Of a stretch of 36,374 nucleotides of DNA, positions 20,501-29,584 are shown piece after piece (the first letter of the stretch is position 1; every line of letters starts with the position of its first letter). The position numbers were made by a program, and so were the translations under genes. The notes under the pieces are model-generated. The model worked only from the letters and a program-made list of their open reading frames with translations. It was not told the origin of the DNA and searched no databases. Source of the DNA: Stentor coeruleus (Eukaryota; Ciliophora; Heterotrichea; Heterotrichida; Stentoridae); the NCBI GenBank assembly GCA_001970955.1, contig MPUH01000760.1, forward strand, positions 1 to 36,374, in the 5' to 3' direction.

Positions 20501-21177
20501 AATCAGCAGTGCTTTACTGTTTACGTTGTCTTGTAGATACTGATATTCCACTTAATCAAGGATGTTTAGACCCTGTTACAATAATAATTCCTAACAATTC
20601 AATACTTAATCCATCTGAAGATGCTGCAGTTGTTGGTGGGAATGTATTGACAAGTCAGAGAATTACTGATGTGATTTTTAAAGCATTTAATGCTTGTGCA
20701 GCCTCACAAGGATGTATGAATAATTTGACTTTTGGGAATAAAAAATTTGGATTTTATGAAACTATAGCAGGAGGTTCTGGTGCAGGGGAAGGTTGGCATG
20801 GAACAAGTGGAGTTCATACACATATGACAAATACAAGAATCACTGATATTGAGATTATGGAAAGAAGATATCCAGTTCTTGTTAGGGTTTTTAGTCTTAG
20901 AGATAACAGTGGAGGCAAAGGTTTTTGGCATGGAGGTGATGGGATTATTAGAGAAATTGAGTTTCTTGAAGATATTGAAGTTGGGATTCTTAGTGAAAGA
21001 AGATCTAGACGCCCTTATGGTTTAAATATGGGTAAACCAGGGAAAGCTGGATTGAATCTTCTTCTTCGTAAGGATGGACGAGTTATCAATATAGGCAGTA
21101 AAAATGTGTGTTCAGTTAGACCAGGGGATAGGATTAGAATCTTAACTCCTGGAGGAGGTGGATATGGAGCCGCATAA
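17527..21177 (+). CDS. OPLAH: 5-oxoprolinase (ATP-hydrolysing), full-length HyuA-HyuB fusion
   Basis: A 1216-aa intronless protein starting at ATG 17527. It hydrolyses 5-oxo-L-proline to glutamate with ATP, in the gamma-glutamyl cycle of glutathione turnover, in the cytosol. The N-terminal half is hydantoinase-A-like: FAIDRGGTFTDIY (about 7-19), RMGTTVATNALLERKG, FMQSDGGLCD, AILSGPAGGVVG, GFDMGGTSTDVSRFDG, SADPGPLCYR. The C-terminal half is hydantoinase-B-like: ERLDYSCAIF, APHLPVHLGSMQEAV, HPCAGGSHLPDITVI, SRGHHADIGGITPGSMPP, TIAGGSGAGEGWHGTSGVH and the RIRILTPGGGGYG end. Human and yeast 5-oxoprolinases are close in length (about 1290 aa). No key block is missing, so the gene looks functional. 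Its 5' end shares a 23-bp gap with the divergent SSX2IP-like gene. Confidence 0.96.
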   Translation: MCTNFKFAIDRGGTFTDIYCEYDNPQGHTKCIVSKLLSNDPSNYKDAPTEGIRRTLQMITGITHSYPVDSSRIQWIRMGTTVATNALLERKGKKFALIITKGFKDLLVIGNQSRPDIFKLNIQRSEKLFAEVLEVDERVKILKEYKENSIQGTTGEYFEVIKPLDIHQITQDLQEIRNRGIDTLAISLVHAYSFRSHESQIEKIAKELGFAHVSLASTIMPLFKFLPRTSTACVDAYLTPILQEYINSFRSGFDENLSKVPVLFMQSDGGLCDISSFIGSKAILSGPAGGVVGFSQCGEPPLIGFDMGGTSTDVSRFDGSFSHIFETEISGVHLQGAHLDISSVAAGGGSRLFYRSGLYVVGPESSSADPGPLCYRKNGFLSITDANLVLGRVLPDYFPKIFGPGEDLPLDYSASFKGLQEIAEDIFRSEGKKIEVPVIAMGFVKVANEAMCRPIRAITSAKGYDPSTHTLACFGGAGGQHACAIARSLGIRKIIVHRFSGVLSAYGLGLADIIEETHQPANITINESSLIISEINSILSLLTNSLSLKLASHSTSNIIFTNYLHLRFSGSDTCIPVVFTDDLKKSTKLFENAYLQEYGFVLTERNIIIDSIRVKAAIKVKALSNLQEIVTGEVIKENLAQVYFETEKGVESLETPVYKIDNLPSECEIIGPALIVNEISCIVIEPNSIAKILESRDVVIFLQDVQRKIISSTECDNVILSLFAHRFMSIAEQMGRTLQRTSISTNIKERLDYSCAIFSNDGSLVANAPHLPVHLGSMQEAVKKQIELVDNWQEGEVAMSNHPCAGGSHLPDITVITPVFNNKKIVLFVASRGHHADIGGITPGSMPPFSKTLAEEGVAIKSFKLVENFVFREAETRELFQHSRCIEDNISDLKAQTSANNKGIELLSQLINEYSLEVVLAYMKFIQKAACQSVKDLLQKIPSNVLKASDFMDDGTKIKLIVTINSGCAEFNFTGTGCQVLSNLNSPAAVVKSAVLYCLRCLVDTDIPLNQGCLDPVTIIIPNNSILNPSEDAAVVGGNVLTSQRITDVIFKAFNACAASQGCMNNLTFGNKKFGFYETIAGGSGAGEGWHGTSGVHTHMTNTRITDIEIMERRYPVLVRVFSLRDNSGGKGFWHGGDGIIREIEFLEDIEVGILSERRSRRPYGLNMGKPGKAGLNLLLRKDGRVINIGSKNVCSVRPGDRIRILTPGGGGYGAA

Positions 21178-21210
21178 TATTAGGTTAATTTCACGATTTA
21201 TAAAATCATT

Positions 21211-22558
21211 ATGGATGCTGCTGAAATTCTATCATCAACTGAAGAAACAGTATATGCTTCACCAAGGTAAATACTAGACAGACATAAATCAAAAGTTACT
21301 CAATTGCATAAAGGACGTCGAGGGTTTTTTAACAGGAAAAAAAAACATAGAGAAAATTCAAAACCAACAGATAGCACAAGCACACTGATTGAAAATAGTA
21401 AAATATCTCAATCATTAAATACTCATAATCTAAAACTTTCTCTCAAGTCAATCTATGACACTGACCCTGTAGAACAACTTAAAAAAATATTCAAGAATAA
21501 AAATTACTCTTCATCGCCAAAACGAAATGATAGAGAAGTTTCAAAAAACTACAGCTGTGAAATTCCTTTAAGAAAACGTAGCAATGTTGATTCAGTGTTT
21601 CAACAAAATGAAGCGGATCTTATTATGAGTGAGTTGAAAACAATTAAAAGTCCTCAGGTCTGGCATCAAGTCGTGCAAAATTTTAAGAAAAAACCTTCAG
21701 CTTTAATGGACCTTATTCCTATAGAGTAATTTATCTATAGATAGTCAAGGGTCATTACCTTATTGTAACACACCTATAATTAAAGCTATTTCTCCTAAAA
21801 CTGTTAAGTTTTCATCAACTCCAACAAGAAGTTCAAGAAGGCATAGTAATTCATATGTTGTTAGATTAAAAAAACAGGAAACTCCGAAAATAACAAGGCC
21901 TGGTTCTGTTACTCCGATGGAAGTTATGACGTTTTTAGAGGAAAAAGAAAGTGAAAAACTCACTGATGACTGGGCAAAAAGTTTACTTTATAAGAAAATT
22001 ACAAGTGGTGATGAAATTAAACTCCCAATGAATATTCAAGAAATGACTGTTATGTCTAGAAAACCCCCTAGGGAACCTGAGACAATAAAAATTGTTATGG
22101 AAAAAGGGATGATAATATTGAAGATTTTATTAATGGAATTACTTGGGACTAAAGAGGATATGGAAAGGTTTGAAGTGAGGTTTTCAGGATTTACTCCAGG
22201 TCATGTCCGTGCACTGATGGAAAGGTGTATAAATTTGATGGAAGTAAGAAATTTAACTTTTGATATTTTACTTGATATAAAGAAAAGGGAAATAATTTTG
22301 AAAAACTTAGAATCGTCGAAGAATAAAGTAAAGGAAAAAGTGCTAAAAATTTATAGCCTAAATAAGGTTATTAGGGAAAAAATACAAAAATGGGCTGTGA
22401 ATGACTCTGTTCCATTTACAAACTTTATTTTTAAATCGAAGGATTATTTAGCGAAAATATGTGAGGACTCTGTAATTTTGCAAAATTATTTAGCACAAGT
22501 ATCTAATAAAACTATAAAGTCTAGGCATAGTCATGTATACAGCCCTTCAAGAGTATAA
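21211..22558 (+). CDS. Unrecognised basic protein, three exons
   Basis: Exons 21211-21266, 21282-21725 and 21745-22558 encode 437 aa. The first exon supplies an ATG (MDAAEILSSTEETVYASPR). The frame then continues through a basic, Ser/Lys/Asn-rich segment and into a helical C-terminal half rich in Glu, Lys and Leu (MEVMTFLEEKE, then FEVRFSGFTPGHVRALMERCINLMEVR, then KKREIILKNLESSKNKVKEKVLKIY). No domain is recognised; the tail could be coiled coil. The gene follows the 5-oxoprolinase on the same strand after 33 bp. The second intron is odd: the frame is kept only if 19 nt are removed (see the intron entry). An alternative is two separate genes or an assembly error at that point, but the 3' frame is open right from the junction, which favours one gene. 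Confidence 0.7.
21267..21281 (+). other. 15-nt spliceosomal intron 1 (gene at 21211), CAG acceptor
   Basis: Sequence GTAAATACTAGACAG, phase 2, A at position 10. It is the only intron in the window with a CAG rather than TAG acceptor. An internal TAG at its positions 9-11 would make an 11-nt intron that breaks the frame, so the CAG end is preferred. Confidence 0.75.
21726..21744 (+). other. Unusual 19-nt intron (15-nt intron plus tandem ATAG)
   Basis: Sequence GTAATTTATCTATAGATAG, phase 2. Ending at the first TAG (15 nt) gives an immediate in-frame TAG. Ending at the second (19 nt) gives GAT and an open frame into the long downstream exon. The final ATAG repeats the four bases before it. If one ATAG were absent, a normal 15-nt intron would give exactly the same protein. 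The 15-nt form lacks the A at position 10, while the 19-nt form has an A at the equivalent distance from the acceptor. Confidence 0.65.
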
Positions 22559-22828
22559 TAGTTATTAAATCAACTTTTTTGGTGTGTACTAGTAATAATT
22601 TATATAAAATACAGATATATTAAGTATATTACTTTCAAAATTTATATAAACAAAAAAATATTCCTAGCACATAAAGAGTAGTTTTTTTATAATAAAGCAT
22701 AAAAAAACTTGACTAAAAAATTGATTATAAAATATCATTAAATTGATAATTACCAAGATTAAATTACAAAAAAAATTTTACAATATAAGTGAATTAATAG
22801 AAAAATCTTTCTCTTTACTACATTATTT

Positions 22829-25693
22829 TCACATAGCTAACTCAATAGATGTGCTAGCTTCAAGTGAAAAGCCTTCTTTAAACGCACTTTTTATCTGTAA
22901 AAGATTTTTTCCATTCAGCGATCCCATAACTTCATTGTTTTCCTGAATAATTTCATAAAGTAAAGACTCAGACTTTCTTTCTTTTTCCCTATCACCAGTT
23001 ATTGGTAAATAACGTACCCACCAGTCAAGCATACTTGATAATTTAAAACAATCTGTATGATGTTTTAATATAATCCCTACTGTCAAAATAGCGCTATTTT
23101 TTGCTTTGTGATAGTATTTATAATTGTATTTTGTTGTATTTGTTATAGCGTCTTCTAAAGTTTTCATAACTCTTGCGCTTATAGGTTCAAAACTTTGTTC
23201 TGCAATAGCAGTGCCAAAAAATCCAAGTCCTTGTATAGCTTTATCTCGAATTTTTTCATCTCTAAACTCAGCGAACTTTAAAAATACCTCTAAAAAATCC
23301 ATAATTTCATTTCCCATAAACCTACCAGCAATATGAACAATATAGCACATTATGCTTAAAATGATATAAATTTCATTATCATCATTAGATAATCTTAAGT
23401 ACTCAACTAGAAGTTCTTTATAAGTTTTGTTTAATTCCCAGACAATTTCAGGATGTCTAGCTACCAAATGTGCAGCAATTTTGCATTCCTCTTCTAATAT
23501 CTCAAAGCCAAATCCTTGTATCATATTTCTAGCTAAAGCTTGACCAAGAAAATAAGCTTCATCATTATTAAGAAATGGGAAAGCAAAAATTGTAATCAAA
23601 GACTTAAGTGAATGTAAAAACTCTAGTTTATACTCGATATCAGAGTGGTTTTCAAAAAGGCTCCATATATTTTTAATATATATTCTGGCTAATGCAGTAC
23701 TACCATTAACTTTACAAATCCTCATAGATTTGACAATTGTCACAGCAAAATGAGCAGCTATTAATTGTAGTTCATCAATATTAGTTTGAAAGAATTTTAT
23801 ATTAATTCTATGACATTGTTCTACATATTTTCGAATATGAGAACCTGAATAGCTTAAAATACACATAAGACTTTGTACATAATGTTCAATATGCTCTAAT
23901 GGTGTGTTAAAATTTTCATTAATATGATTTATAAGTGGGGGAATTATATGAGGAAGATATTCAGCACAATCATCAGAAGCATGTTTGAATAATAATTCCC
24001 AACATGCTAATGAATGATGATCTAAAATTTTATTTTCAAGATTAAGTAATGAGACAATTTCTTTAAGGTAAACACCTATAGGAAAATTCTTATCGAATTC
24101 AGTTAAACATTGTAACGCTTCTAATGAAAATTCAGATGTTAGTAATTGTAAAAGTTTTGGGGCTATTTTATCTGGGTTTATAGTTTTTTTGATTCTTTTT
24201 ATCAGACTATGAAGAAGTTTTAAATTGCTTTTGAGGTTATAAATATTCATTGATTCAAACAGACATGTTGTTATAATTTCTGCAAGTTGTTGAACTGCTG
24301 GTTTTGAAGCTCTATCAATGAAATATGTTAAACTAAGTGAGGCTTGAGATTGTACAAGTTCTAAATGAGCATCTAAAGCTTGTAAGTTGATTTTTATTAA
24401 CGCTTCAATGTTTATATCGGTAAGACGAGAATATTTCCATATATTACCTATACATCGAACAATAAGATAATTAGCATAAACATTGTCGACTTGATCAAAA
24501 CTACTTACGATAACTGATACTTTATTACCAAGGAATTTTATTGCATGTTCTAATTGTAATAAGCCAATTATATACCATTTTATGTTTTTGGTTTTTATTT
24601 TCTCACATACATCTTGGACAAATTCTTTTGTTAAGTCTAAATGTCTTGCGATAATACTTTCTATTAATCTTGCACTAAGATCTAAATAATTTATCTCAAC
24701 TGAATCAGGTAAACCATCAGGTAAATCAAACATGAATTCTCTGATTAATTCGATTGCTTGACCAACATAGATTTTATCAATTTCCAATGTGCTTCTGCAT
24801 ATCTCTACTAAAAATTCGCAGCAAAAGAATTTAGATTCAATGCTTTTGTCAGATTTAATTACTAGTCTACCGAATTCTAAGCAAGTCTTTAGTTTTTTGT
24901 TGAAATAAAAAGGCTCAGCTTCAGCTGCATCTCTTATAGAACTGAAAAGTCCATCATTGCTTGGGAGCAATAGTAAAGTTTTCAAGAGTTTTGGTAGAAG
25001 CTGGCCGAAATACATAGCATTAGGCATATCAATTGTCATTATAAGAAAACAAAAAGCATGAGCGCAAGAAATTTTTATATCATTATTTGTACCCGAAAAG
25101 TTACTCTCAAAAATTTTAAATAGTGTTTCTTTTCTGTTTTTAAAGTTCTCATTGAAATTGCTAAAAAAGTACGGAAGGAAATAGAAAGCAAGGTAAGTTG
25201 ATGTATTATTTAATTTGCAGCTTGAAATGCAAAAATCAAGTAATTGATATTCCAGATTAAACTGACTATTGAAAGATGAGGCAAAGTTTATTAAAACTTC
25301 TGAAAGATATCGGAGAGTTTGCAAGTTTTTTTCTTGTTTAGAATACGATAGTATTGAATCTACCAATTTTTGTTGGGTGCTTAAGCTTATAATAGATGAA
25401 ATGTCTGTAGAACTATTAAGATCAGAGAATAAGACTTGATTTGACTTTGAAAACAATTGGCGCAATAAGATACACACAAGAGTTTTCAAAGAGTAATCTT
25501 GAAGAAAAGGAAGGATTTCGGTGAGAGCTAAAAGGAGAAATTCTATGTGATTTAATCTTAATTTTGTATAAAGATTTTCAGATATTAATCTATCTTGAGC
25601 ATTAGGTGAAAGCAAACCTCTTAATAGTTGTTCGAATTTTGAAAAAGTGTTGATTTCACTTATTGGACTAAATAGAATAAAATTGCATTCCAT
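22829..25693 (-). CDS. Importin-beta family karyopherin (IPO4/IPO5-like)
   Basis: A 954-aa all-helical protein built of HEAT-like repeats. The N-terminus (FEQLLRGLLSPNAQDRLISE, then LLALTEILPF, then CILLRQLFSK) matches the importin-beta N-terminal region, in which the first helices bind RanGTP. Typical later repeats include WKYSRLTDINIEALIKINLQAL and ALQCLTEFDKNFP. It should carry cargo into the nucleus in a Ran-dependent way. Similarity of the first repeats and the overall length (IPO4/IPO5 are about 1080-1100 aa) suggests the IPO4/IPO5/Kap121 branch, but exact orthology cannot be fixed. No intron was seen. The stop is TGA at 22829-22831, followed two codons later by TAA, so it does not by itself test UGA decoding. 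Confidence 0.8.
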   Translation of the reverse strand: MECNFILFSPISEINTFSKFEQLLRGLLSPNAQDRLISENLYTKLRLNHIEFLLLALTEILPFLQDYSLKTLVCILLRQLFSKSNQVLFSDLNSSTDISSIISLSTQQKLVDSILSYSKQEKNLQTLRYLSEVLINFASSFNSQFNLEYQLLDFCISSCKLNNTSTYLAFYFLPYFFSNFNENFKNRKETLFKIFESNFSGTNNDIKISCAHAFCFLIMTIDMPNAMYFGQLLPKLLKTLLLLPSNDGLFSSIRDAAEAEPFYFNKKLKTCLEFGRLVIKSDKSIESKFFCCEFLVEICRSTLEIDKIYVGQAIELIREFMFDLPDGLPDSVEINYLDLSARLIESIIARHLDLTKEFVQDVCEKIKTKNIKWYIIGLLQLEHAIKFLGNKVSVIVSSFDQVDNVYANYLIVRCIGNIWKYSRLTDINIEALIKINLQALDAHLELVQSQASLSLTYFIDRASKPAVQQLAEIITTCLFESMNIYNLKSNLKLLHSLIKRIKKTINPDKIAPKLLQLLTSEFSLEALQCLTEFDKNFPIGVYLKEIVSLLNLENKILDHHSLACWELLFKHASDDCAEYLPHIIPPLINHINENFNTPLEHIEHYVQSLMCILSYSGSHIRKYVEQCHRINIKFFQTNIDELQLIAAHFAVTIVKSMRICKVNGSTALARIYIKNIWSLFENHSDIEYKLEFLHSLKSLITIFAFPFLNNDEAYFLGQALARNMIQGFGFEILEEECKIAAHLVARHPEIVWELNKTYKELLVEYLRLSNDDNEIYIILSIMCYIVHIAGRFMGNEIMDFLEVFLKFAEFRDEKIRDKAIQGLGFFGTAIAEQSFEPISARVMKTLEDAITNTTKYNYKYYHKAKNSAILTVGIILKHHTDCFKLSSMLDWWVRYLPITGDREKERKSESLLYEIIQENNEVMGSLNGKNLLQIKSAFKEGFSLEASTSIELAM

Positions 25694-26322
25694 ATTTATA
25701 TGATTTTTTTGTATAGCTTGATTTAATTAGTCTAGATTCTATTGAAGAATTTAAGTATTTTTTTTTCTATTGAGGAGAATATACCGAAATTAATAAGAAA
25801 TGCTGTAGGAATTTTACAAACTTTTTGAAATTAATAGTTAAGAGGAATTATTGTTAATAAAATATAAATTTTGTTTTTGGTTTTAATAGTTTTAATAACA
25901 GTTATGATATATCTTTGAAGTTAGTACAAGTAAAATATGGCCAATAAAGTGGTATAAAAAAGAAATATATTTTATTAGAAGAACTTTTTCAAAAAATTAA
26001 GCGACTAAGCTAATTACGTATTTAGTCTAAAAAACCTCATCTTACAATTCAAACAAAATGAGTAAATTCTCCACTCCTTATTGACATACTACAAATGCAA
26101 TAAAAAAGCGCATTCTATATCATTTCCAAAATTTTCCCACAAGATGAGCCAATAAACAAATAATCTCGATACACATTAAAAACCTAAAAAAACCTAAAAA
26201 CCCTTAAAGAATTATTCCAAACATAAAACAATATATCAAATAACCCAAAATTTCTTTTGTCAATTTTGCTATTACAATCATCTAAATATAATTCTCCCCA
26301 AAAAGTAATAAACCTTAAATTA
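25694..26322. other. Intergenic region, AT-rich
   Basis: A 629-bp spacer upstream of the importin gene and downstream of the small acidic protein gene, both on the minus strand. The part at 26040-26280 is A/C-rich on the plus strand (AACCTAAAAAAACC words) but has no tandem array. No frame or RNA gene was recognised. Confidence 0.4.
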
Positions 26323-26601
26323 CTAATCTTCAGTCTTTAAGACTTCGTTATTTTGCTCTTCAGCTTCATGTTTCTCATTAACATCTTCCTCAGTTGGGAT
26401 TTTCTCATCATGTTGCTCCTTGTTTTCTTTTTCAGCAAGTTTTCCATATCTTGACTGTAAAAGTTCACTAACATGGGTCATATTTTGCGTAAGCTTTTGA
26501 ATGAACTCATCCTGACTATTCAATTCTTGCTCTATAGGTCCTAGTTTTGCATCTATAACTTTATTCAAACCTTCTATGAACTTTTCGAAGTCAGTCTCCA
26601 T
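26323..26601 (-). CDS. Small acidic helical protein, unknown
   Basis: A 92-aa protein with an ATG start and TAG stop. Residues 1-58 could form an amphipathic helix or short coiled coil (FIEGLNKVIDAKLGPIEQEL, FIQKLTQNMTHVSELLQSRYGKL). The tail from about 59 is highly charged and Glu-rich. No family is recognised. The low-complexity tail and short length leave some doubt, but codon use, the isolated ATG start and a helical heptad-like N-terminal half support a real gene. Confidence 0.55.
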   Translation of the reverse strand: METDFEKFIEGLNKVIDAKLGPIEQELNSQDEFIQKLTQNMTHVSELLQSRYGKLAEKENKEQHDEKIPTEEDVNEKHEAEEQNNEVLKTED

Positions 26602-26749
26602 TTATTCTTTGAACATTTTTATTTGCTAAATTAAAGGATGCAATTTTTATTAAGATTATTTTATCATAGACAAAGTAAGGATATAATTTGATAATTAAAC
26701 TTAATATGTTTTATCATTTTTATATGTATTATATTTTTATAAAGGTTAT

Positions 26750-26765
26750 TTATCCATAAAAAATG
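26750..26765 (+). promoter_or_regulatory. Shared 16-mer over a start codon (copy 1)
   Basis: TTATCCATAAAAAATG spans the ATG of the GAR-domain gene. The identical 16-mer spans the start of the COG1-like gene at 29585-29600. It may be an initiator or leader element common to some genes, or chance in AT-rich DNA. Other starts in the window do not carry it. Confidence 0.25.
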
Positions 26766-28646
26766 CCAGGAATTGAAGTGCAAATACTTAATCTTAAACT
26801 TCCTTCAGTAAACGATTTTTCAAAAGTCCGCTGTGTTTTTACAATTGGCAGTAACAATCAATCAACTACCTATCCTTTCAAACCTTTAATATTTGCCACT
26901 GTAGACAATTACAGTGTACTCAGTGTATCCATAGCTCAAGCTGATAAAATTATTGGAGGTGTTGATATTCCTCTAACTCTAATTCAAACTAAGAAATCCT
27001 CAACTTTTAGGCTTTCTGATACTTACAATACTCCAGACAGGAAAAAACAATCACCAAACCGACTTAAAGGTGATCCTGCAGAAATTACAATAGCCCTTAA
27101 ATCTTTGATAACTCCTGAAGAAGTTAAGCTTACTGGAGGTGCACTTCAAAAAAAACTTGAAGAAGCAACTGAAATGCTTGATGAAAGTTATAAATCTAGA
27201 AGAGAACTTCAACTGTCTATTGAAGAAACAACTCAGCAGTTGTCTGATATGATAAAAAACCAAGACAATATTATCAAGCAATATTTATCTGAAAAACAAG
27301 AGTCATTAACAAAAATCAAAAATTTAGAAGATGCTTTATCATATGAAAAGAGTAAAGCAATAACTGTATTATTAAAAAATCAAGAACTTGAAGCATTAAT
27401 TGATAGTACAAAAACAACTGAAAGAGAATATAAAATTGTAGAGAAATGGTATGAAGAAGTTAATAATAAAACTGATGATTTTACTATGCAGCAAAATTCA
27501 TTGATTGATAAGATGAAGGCTTCGAATATAGAATTTCAAGAACGAGCTGCAGAATATCAAGCTAAGATTGAAAGTTTAGCTAATGATAAGATGATTTTGA
27601 TGAAGACAATAGAGGGATTGCAAAAAGAAAACCATAACTTGAAAAAAGAAAATGATCATCTTTCAAGTGAACTACTCAAAGCAAAATCAAAGATAGCTGC
27701 AATGGAAGGCCAAGCAATCCATAATCTTGCTCAAAGATATAAAGAAACTGAATTAACAGAACGTCTAAAAACAACTGAATCTCTAGTAATTAGCCTAAAA
27801 GAAGAACTAGCTAGAGCATCAATAGCAAATAAAGAACATCTAAACAAGCTTATATCAGGTAAAAATCAAGTTCTAATAGACAACAATGACCTTCAAAGTA
27901 AACTAGCTAAAAACGATAAATCCTTGGGAGAAAAAGAAATCGAACTTGAAAATCTCATACAAGAAAACACTAAACTCTTAGCCAACATCGCTTGTATGGA
28001 ACAGCATCTCTGTGTAAAAGAAGACTCTAATCAAATTATGGATAGCATGGAAATATCATTAAAATCATTAAGACAAGAAAATAAAGATCAAAAAACTGCA
28101 ATTGAAGAACAAAAGTATGATTTAGTTTCTAATCAAAAAAAACTAGATGATCTTGAACTTGCTATGAAAGACAAAGAAGAAGAAGTTGAAATTCTTATGA
28201 GTACAGTATTAAAACTTCAGAAAAACAGAGAAATTTATGTACCTATTCAAGGAGATCCTATAGATACAGCTTTAGCTGATTATATAAATACTCTAGATAA
28301 CCCAATAGCAGTTCCAATAACTCGTGAAGAAGAAGGAATATATATATTTGGGACAAAAAGAATATTTGTTAAGCTTGAACAAGGGAAGATTATTATTCGT
28401 GTTGGTGGAGGATTTATGCAAATCAGTGAGTTTATTGATATTTACACCAGCAATGAAGTTGATAAATTTGCTAGGGAAAGAGCTGATAGGGCTCAAAGAC
28501 TTCGTTTAAGTCTTATTGGCAAATTGTCAGATGGGTCTGAACCTAAGTCTCCAGGTAAATACTCAGCTTGCTTTGGAGTACAAAAAAGAACATCCTCAGC
28601 TTCAAGAAGTACTATTAGTCCAGCTAATCATACAAGTTCACTTTAA
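26763..28646 (+). CDS. Coiled-coil protein with C-terminal GAR (GAS2-related) microtubule-binding domain
   Basis: A 627-aa intronless protein in three parts. Residues 1-112 look beta-rich, resembling a small C2-like domain (VQILNLKLPSV, KVRCVFTIG, VLSVSIAQADKIIGGVDIPL). Residues about 125-490 are continuous coiled coil. Residues 521-562 carry a GAR-like motif: GIYIFGTKRIFVKLEQGKII followed by IRVGGGFMQISEFIDIY. GAS2 family proteins and spectraplakins have the same 'Y.V..+RI.VK...G.I.VRVGGGW..L..FL' pattern and use it to bind microtubules; here Phe replaces Trp after GGG. A Ser-rich basic tail follows. No actin-binding CH domain is present, unlike animal GAS2. A cytoskeletal cross-linker or cortical microtubule protein is the likely role (inference). 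Confidence 0.75.
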   Translation: MPGIEVQILNLKLPSVNDFSKVRCVFTIGSNNQSTTYPFKPLIFATVDNYSVLSVSIAQADKIIGGVDIPLTLIQTKKSSTFRLSDTYNTPDRKKQSPNRLKGDPAEITIALKSLITPEEVKLTGGALQKKLEEATEMLDESYKSRRELQLSIEETTQQLSDMIKNQDNIIKQYLSEKQESLTKIKNLEDALSYEKSKAITVLLKNQELEALIDSTKTTEREYKIVEKWYEEVNNKTDDFTMQQNSLIDKMKASNIEFQERAAEYQAKIESLANDKMILMKTIEGLQKENHNLKKENDHLSSELLKAKSKIAAMEGQAIHNLAQRYKETELTERLKTTESLVISLKEELARASIANKEHLNKLISGKNQVLIDNNDLQSKLAKNDKSLGEKEIELENLIQENTKLLANIACMEQHLCVKEDSNQIMDSMEISLKSLRQENKDQKTAIEEQKYDLVSNQKKLDDLELAMKDKEEEVEILMSTVLKLQKNREIYVPIQGDPIDTALADYINTLDNPIAVPITREEEGIYIFGTKRIFVKLEQGKIIIRVGGGFMQISEFIDIYTSNEVDKFARERADRAQRLRLSLIGKLSDGSEPKSPGKYSACFGVQKRTSSASRSTISPANHTSSL

Positions 28647-28730
28647 TCATTATAAGAAGTAATCTTTAGATATAAACAATTTAAAGCAAATATTAAGCTT
28701 TATAGTCTATGGTAACTATACTAATAATAA

Positions 28731-29552
28731 TTAAATTTCAATATCATTTAGAGGAGGTACTTCCATGATAGGTTCTTCAATATACATTCCAATATCCTTC
28801 TTTTTAACCTTAACTGAAAGCTTATATGTGTCCTGTTCATCCTCTTGGACCTTAATAAAAGTCATTAGTTGTTTGATTTCACAATTAAAATGCGGATTTG
28901 TTGATAGATCAATATAATCAGAAATATGAGGAATGTCTCCTTTGAATTTTATACAAGATCCAGTATCTTGATTTGTAATTTCCAAAGATATTGCTGTGAG
29001 GTTTTTAGAAATTCTATATAAATACACATGAAAAACTCCTGAATGTGTCTTGGCTTTAACAACAAGATACTCTTCACCAAATTTCCATATTCCTTTCGGC
29101 CATTCAGTATTCGAATGCCATGATGCCATTGGTCCTGAAAAGCTTCTTAAGCATTCATTTTGTTCCATAGATATTTCTTTATACTCATGATTTCTGACTA
29201 AGTGATTGATAAGAAACTCTTCAGAACTTCCACATTCTAAGCATTTTAGATTAGGATTGTATTGACATTCTGATTGATGATTATGCCACTGATCTAATGT
29301 TACTTCAGAAGAACATTCTGTAAATTTACATCTTTTAGATATTTGTTCAAACATTTTCTCTAATGATATGTTTCTTGAGTTCTGGACAAAAGGTTGACGG
29401 CATTGAGGACAGTTTCTGGAGCGCTCTTTGCACCGATTACATATCGAGTGACCAAGAGAACATAAATGGATTGGGAGTTTGAAGTATTCAAAGCAAATTG
29501 GACATTCAAATTGCTCGTAAAAAGCGCTGTTAAAATTTAGATCAGAAGTCAT
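28731..29552 (-). CDS. SIAH-like RING E3 ubiquitin ligase
   Basis: The ATG at 29550-29552 gives 273 aa. A longer frame to 29657 overlaps the divergent gene and is not used. The RING finger uses C17xxC20, C31xxxH35, C38xxC41 and C48xxC51. The CxxxHxxCxxC core and CPxC end are those of Seven-in-absentia (SIAH/SINA). The SIAH zinc finger follows (CKFTEC..., HxxxC, CLECGSSEEFLINHLVRNH). The C-terminal ~120 residues are beta-rich (VFHVYLYRISKNLTAISLEI, YKLSVKVKKKDIGMYIEEPI) as in the SIAH substrate-binding domain. It should catalyse ubiquitin transfer to bound substrates as a dimer. It ends 84 bp from the convergent GAR-domain gene. Confidence 0.88.
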   Translation of the reverse strand: MTSDLNFNSAFYEQFECPICFEYFKLPIHLCSLGHSICNRCKERSRNCPQCRQPFVQNSRNISLEKMFEQISKRCKFTECSSEVTLDQWHNHQSECQYNPNLKCLECGSSEEFLINHLVRNHEYKEISMEQNECLRSFSGPMASWHSNTEWPKGIWKFGEEYLVVKAKTHSGVFHVYLYRISKNLTAISLEITNQDTGSCIKFKGDIPHISDYIDLSTNPHFNCEIKQLMTFIKVQEDEQDTYKLSVKVKKKDIGMYIEEPIMEVPPLNDIEI

Positions 29553-29584
29553 TTTTATATTTTTGTAAGTACTTAAGTTAAAAC

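Noticed and set aside
22829-22831. TGA stop of the importin gene as evidence of UGA recoding
   Set aside because: A TAA follows two codons later, so it is uninformative; full-length conserved genes without internal TGA favour the standard code.
28324-28509. 61-codon frame within the GAR-domain gene
   Set aside because: It is a second frame of the conserved GAR motif and has no support of its own.
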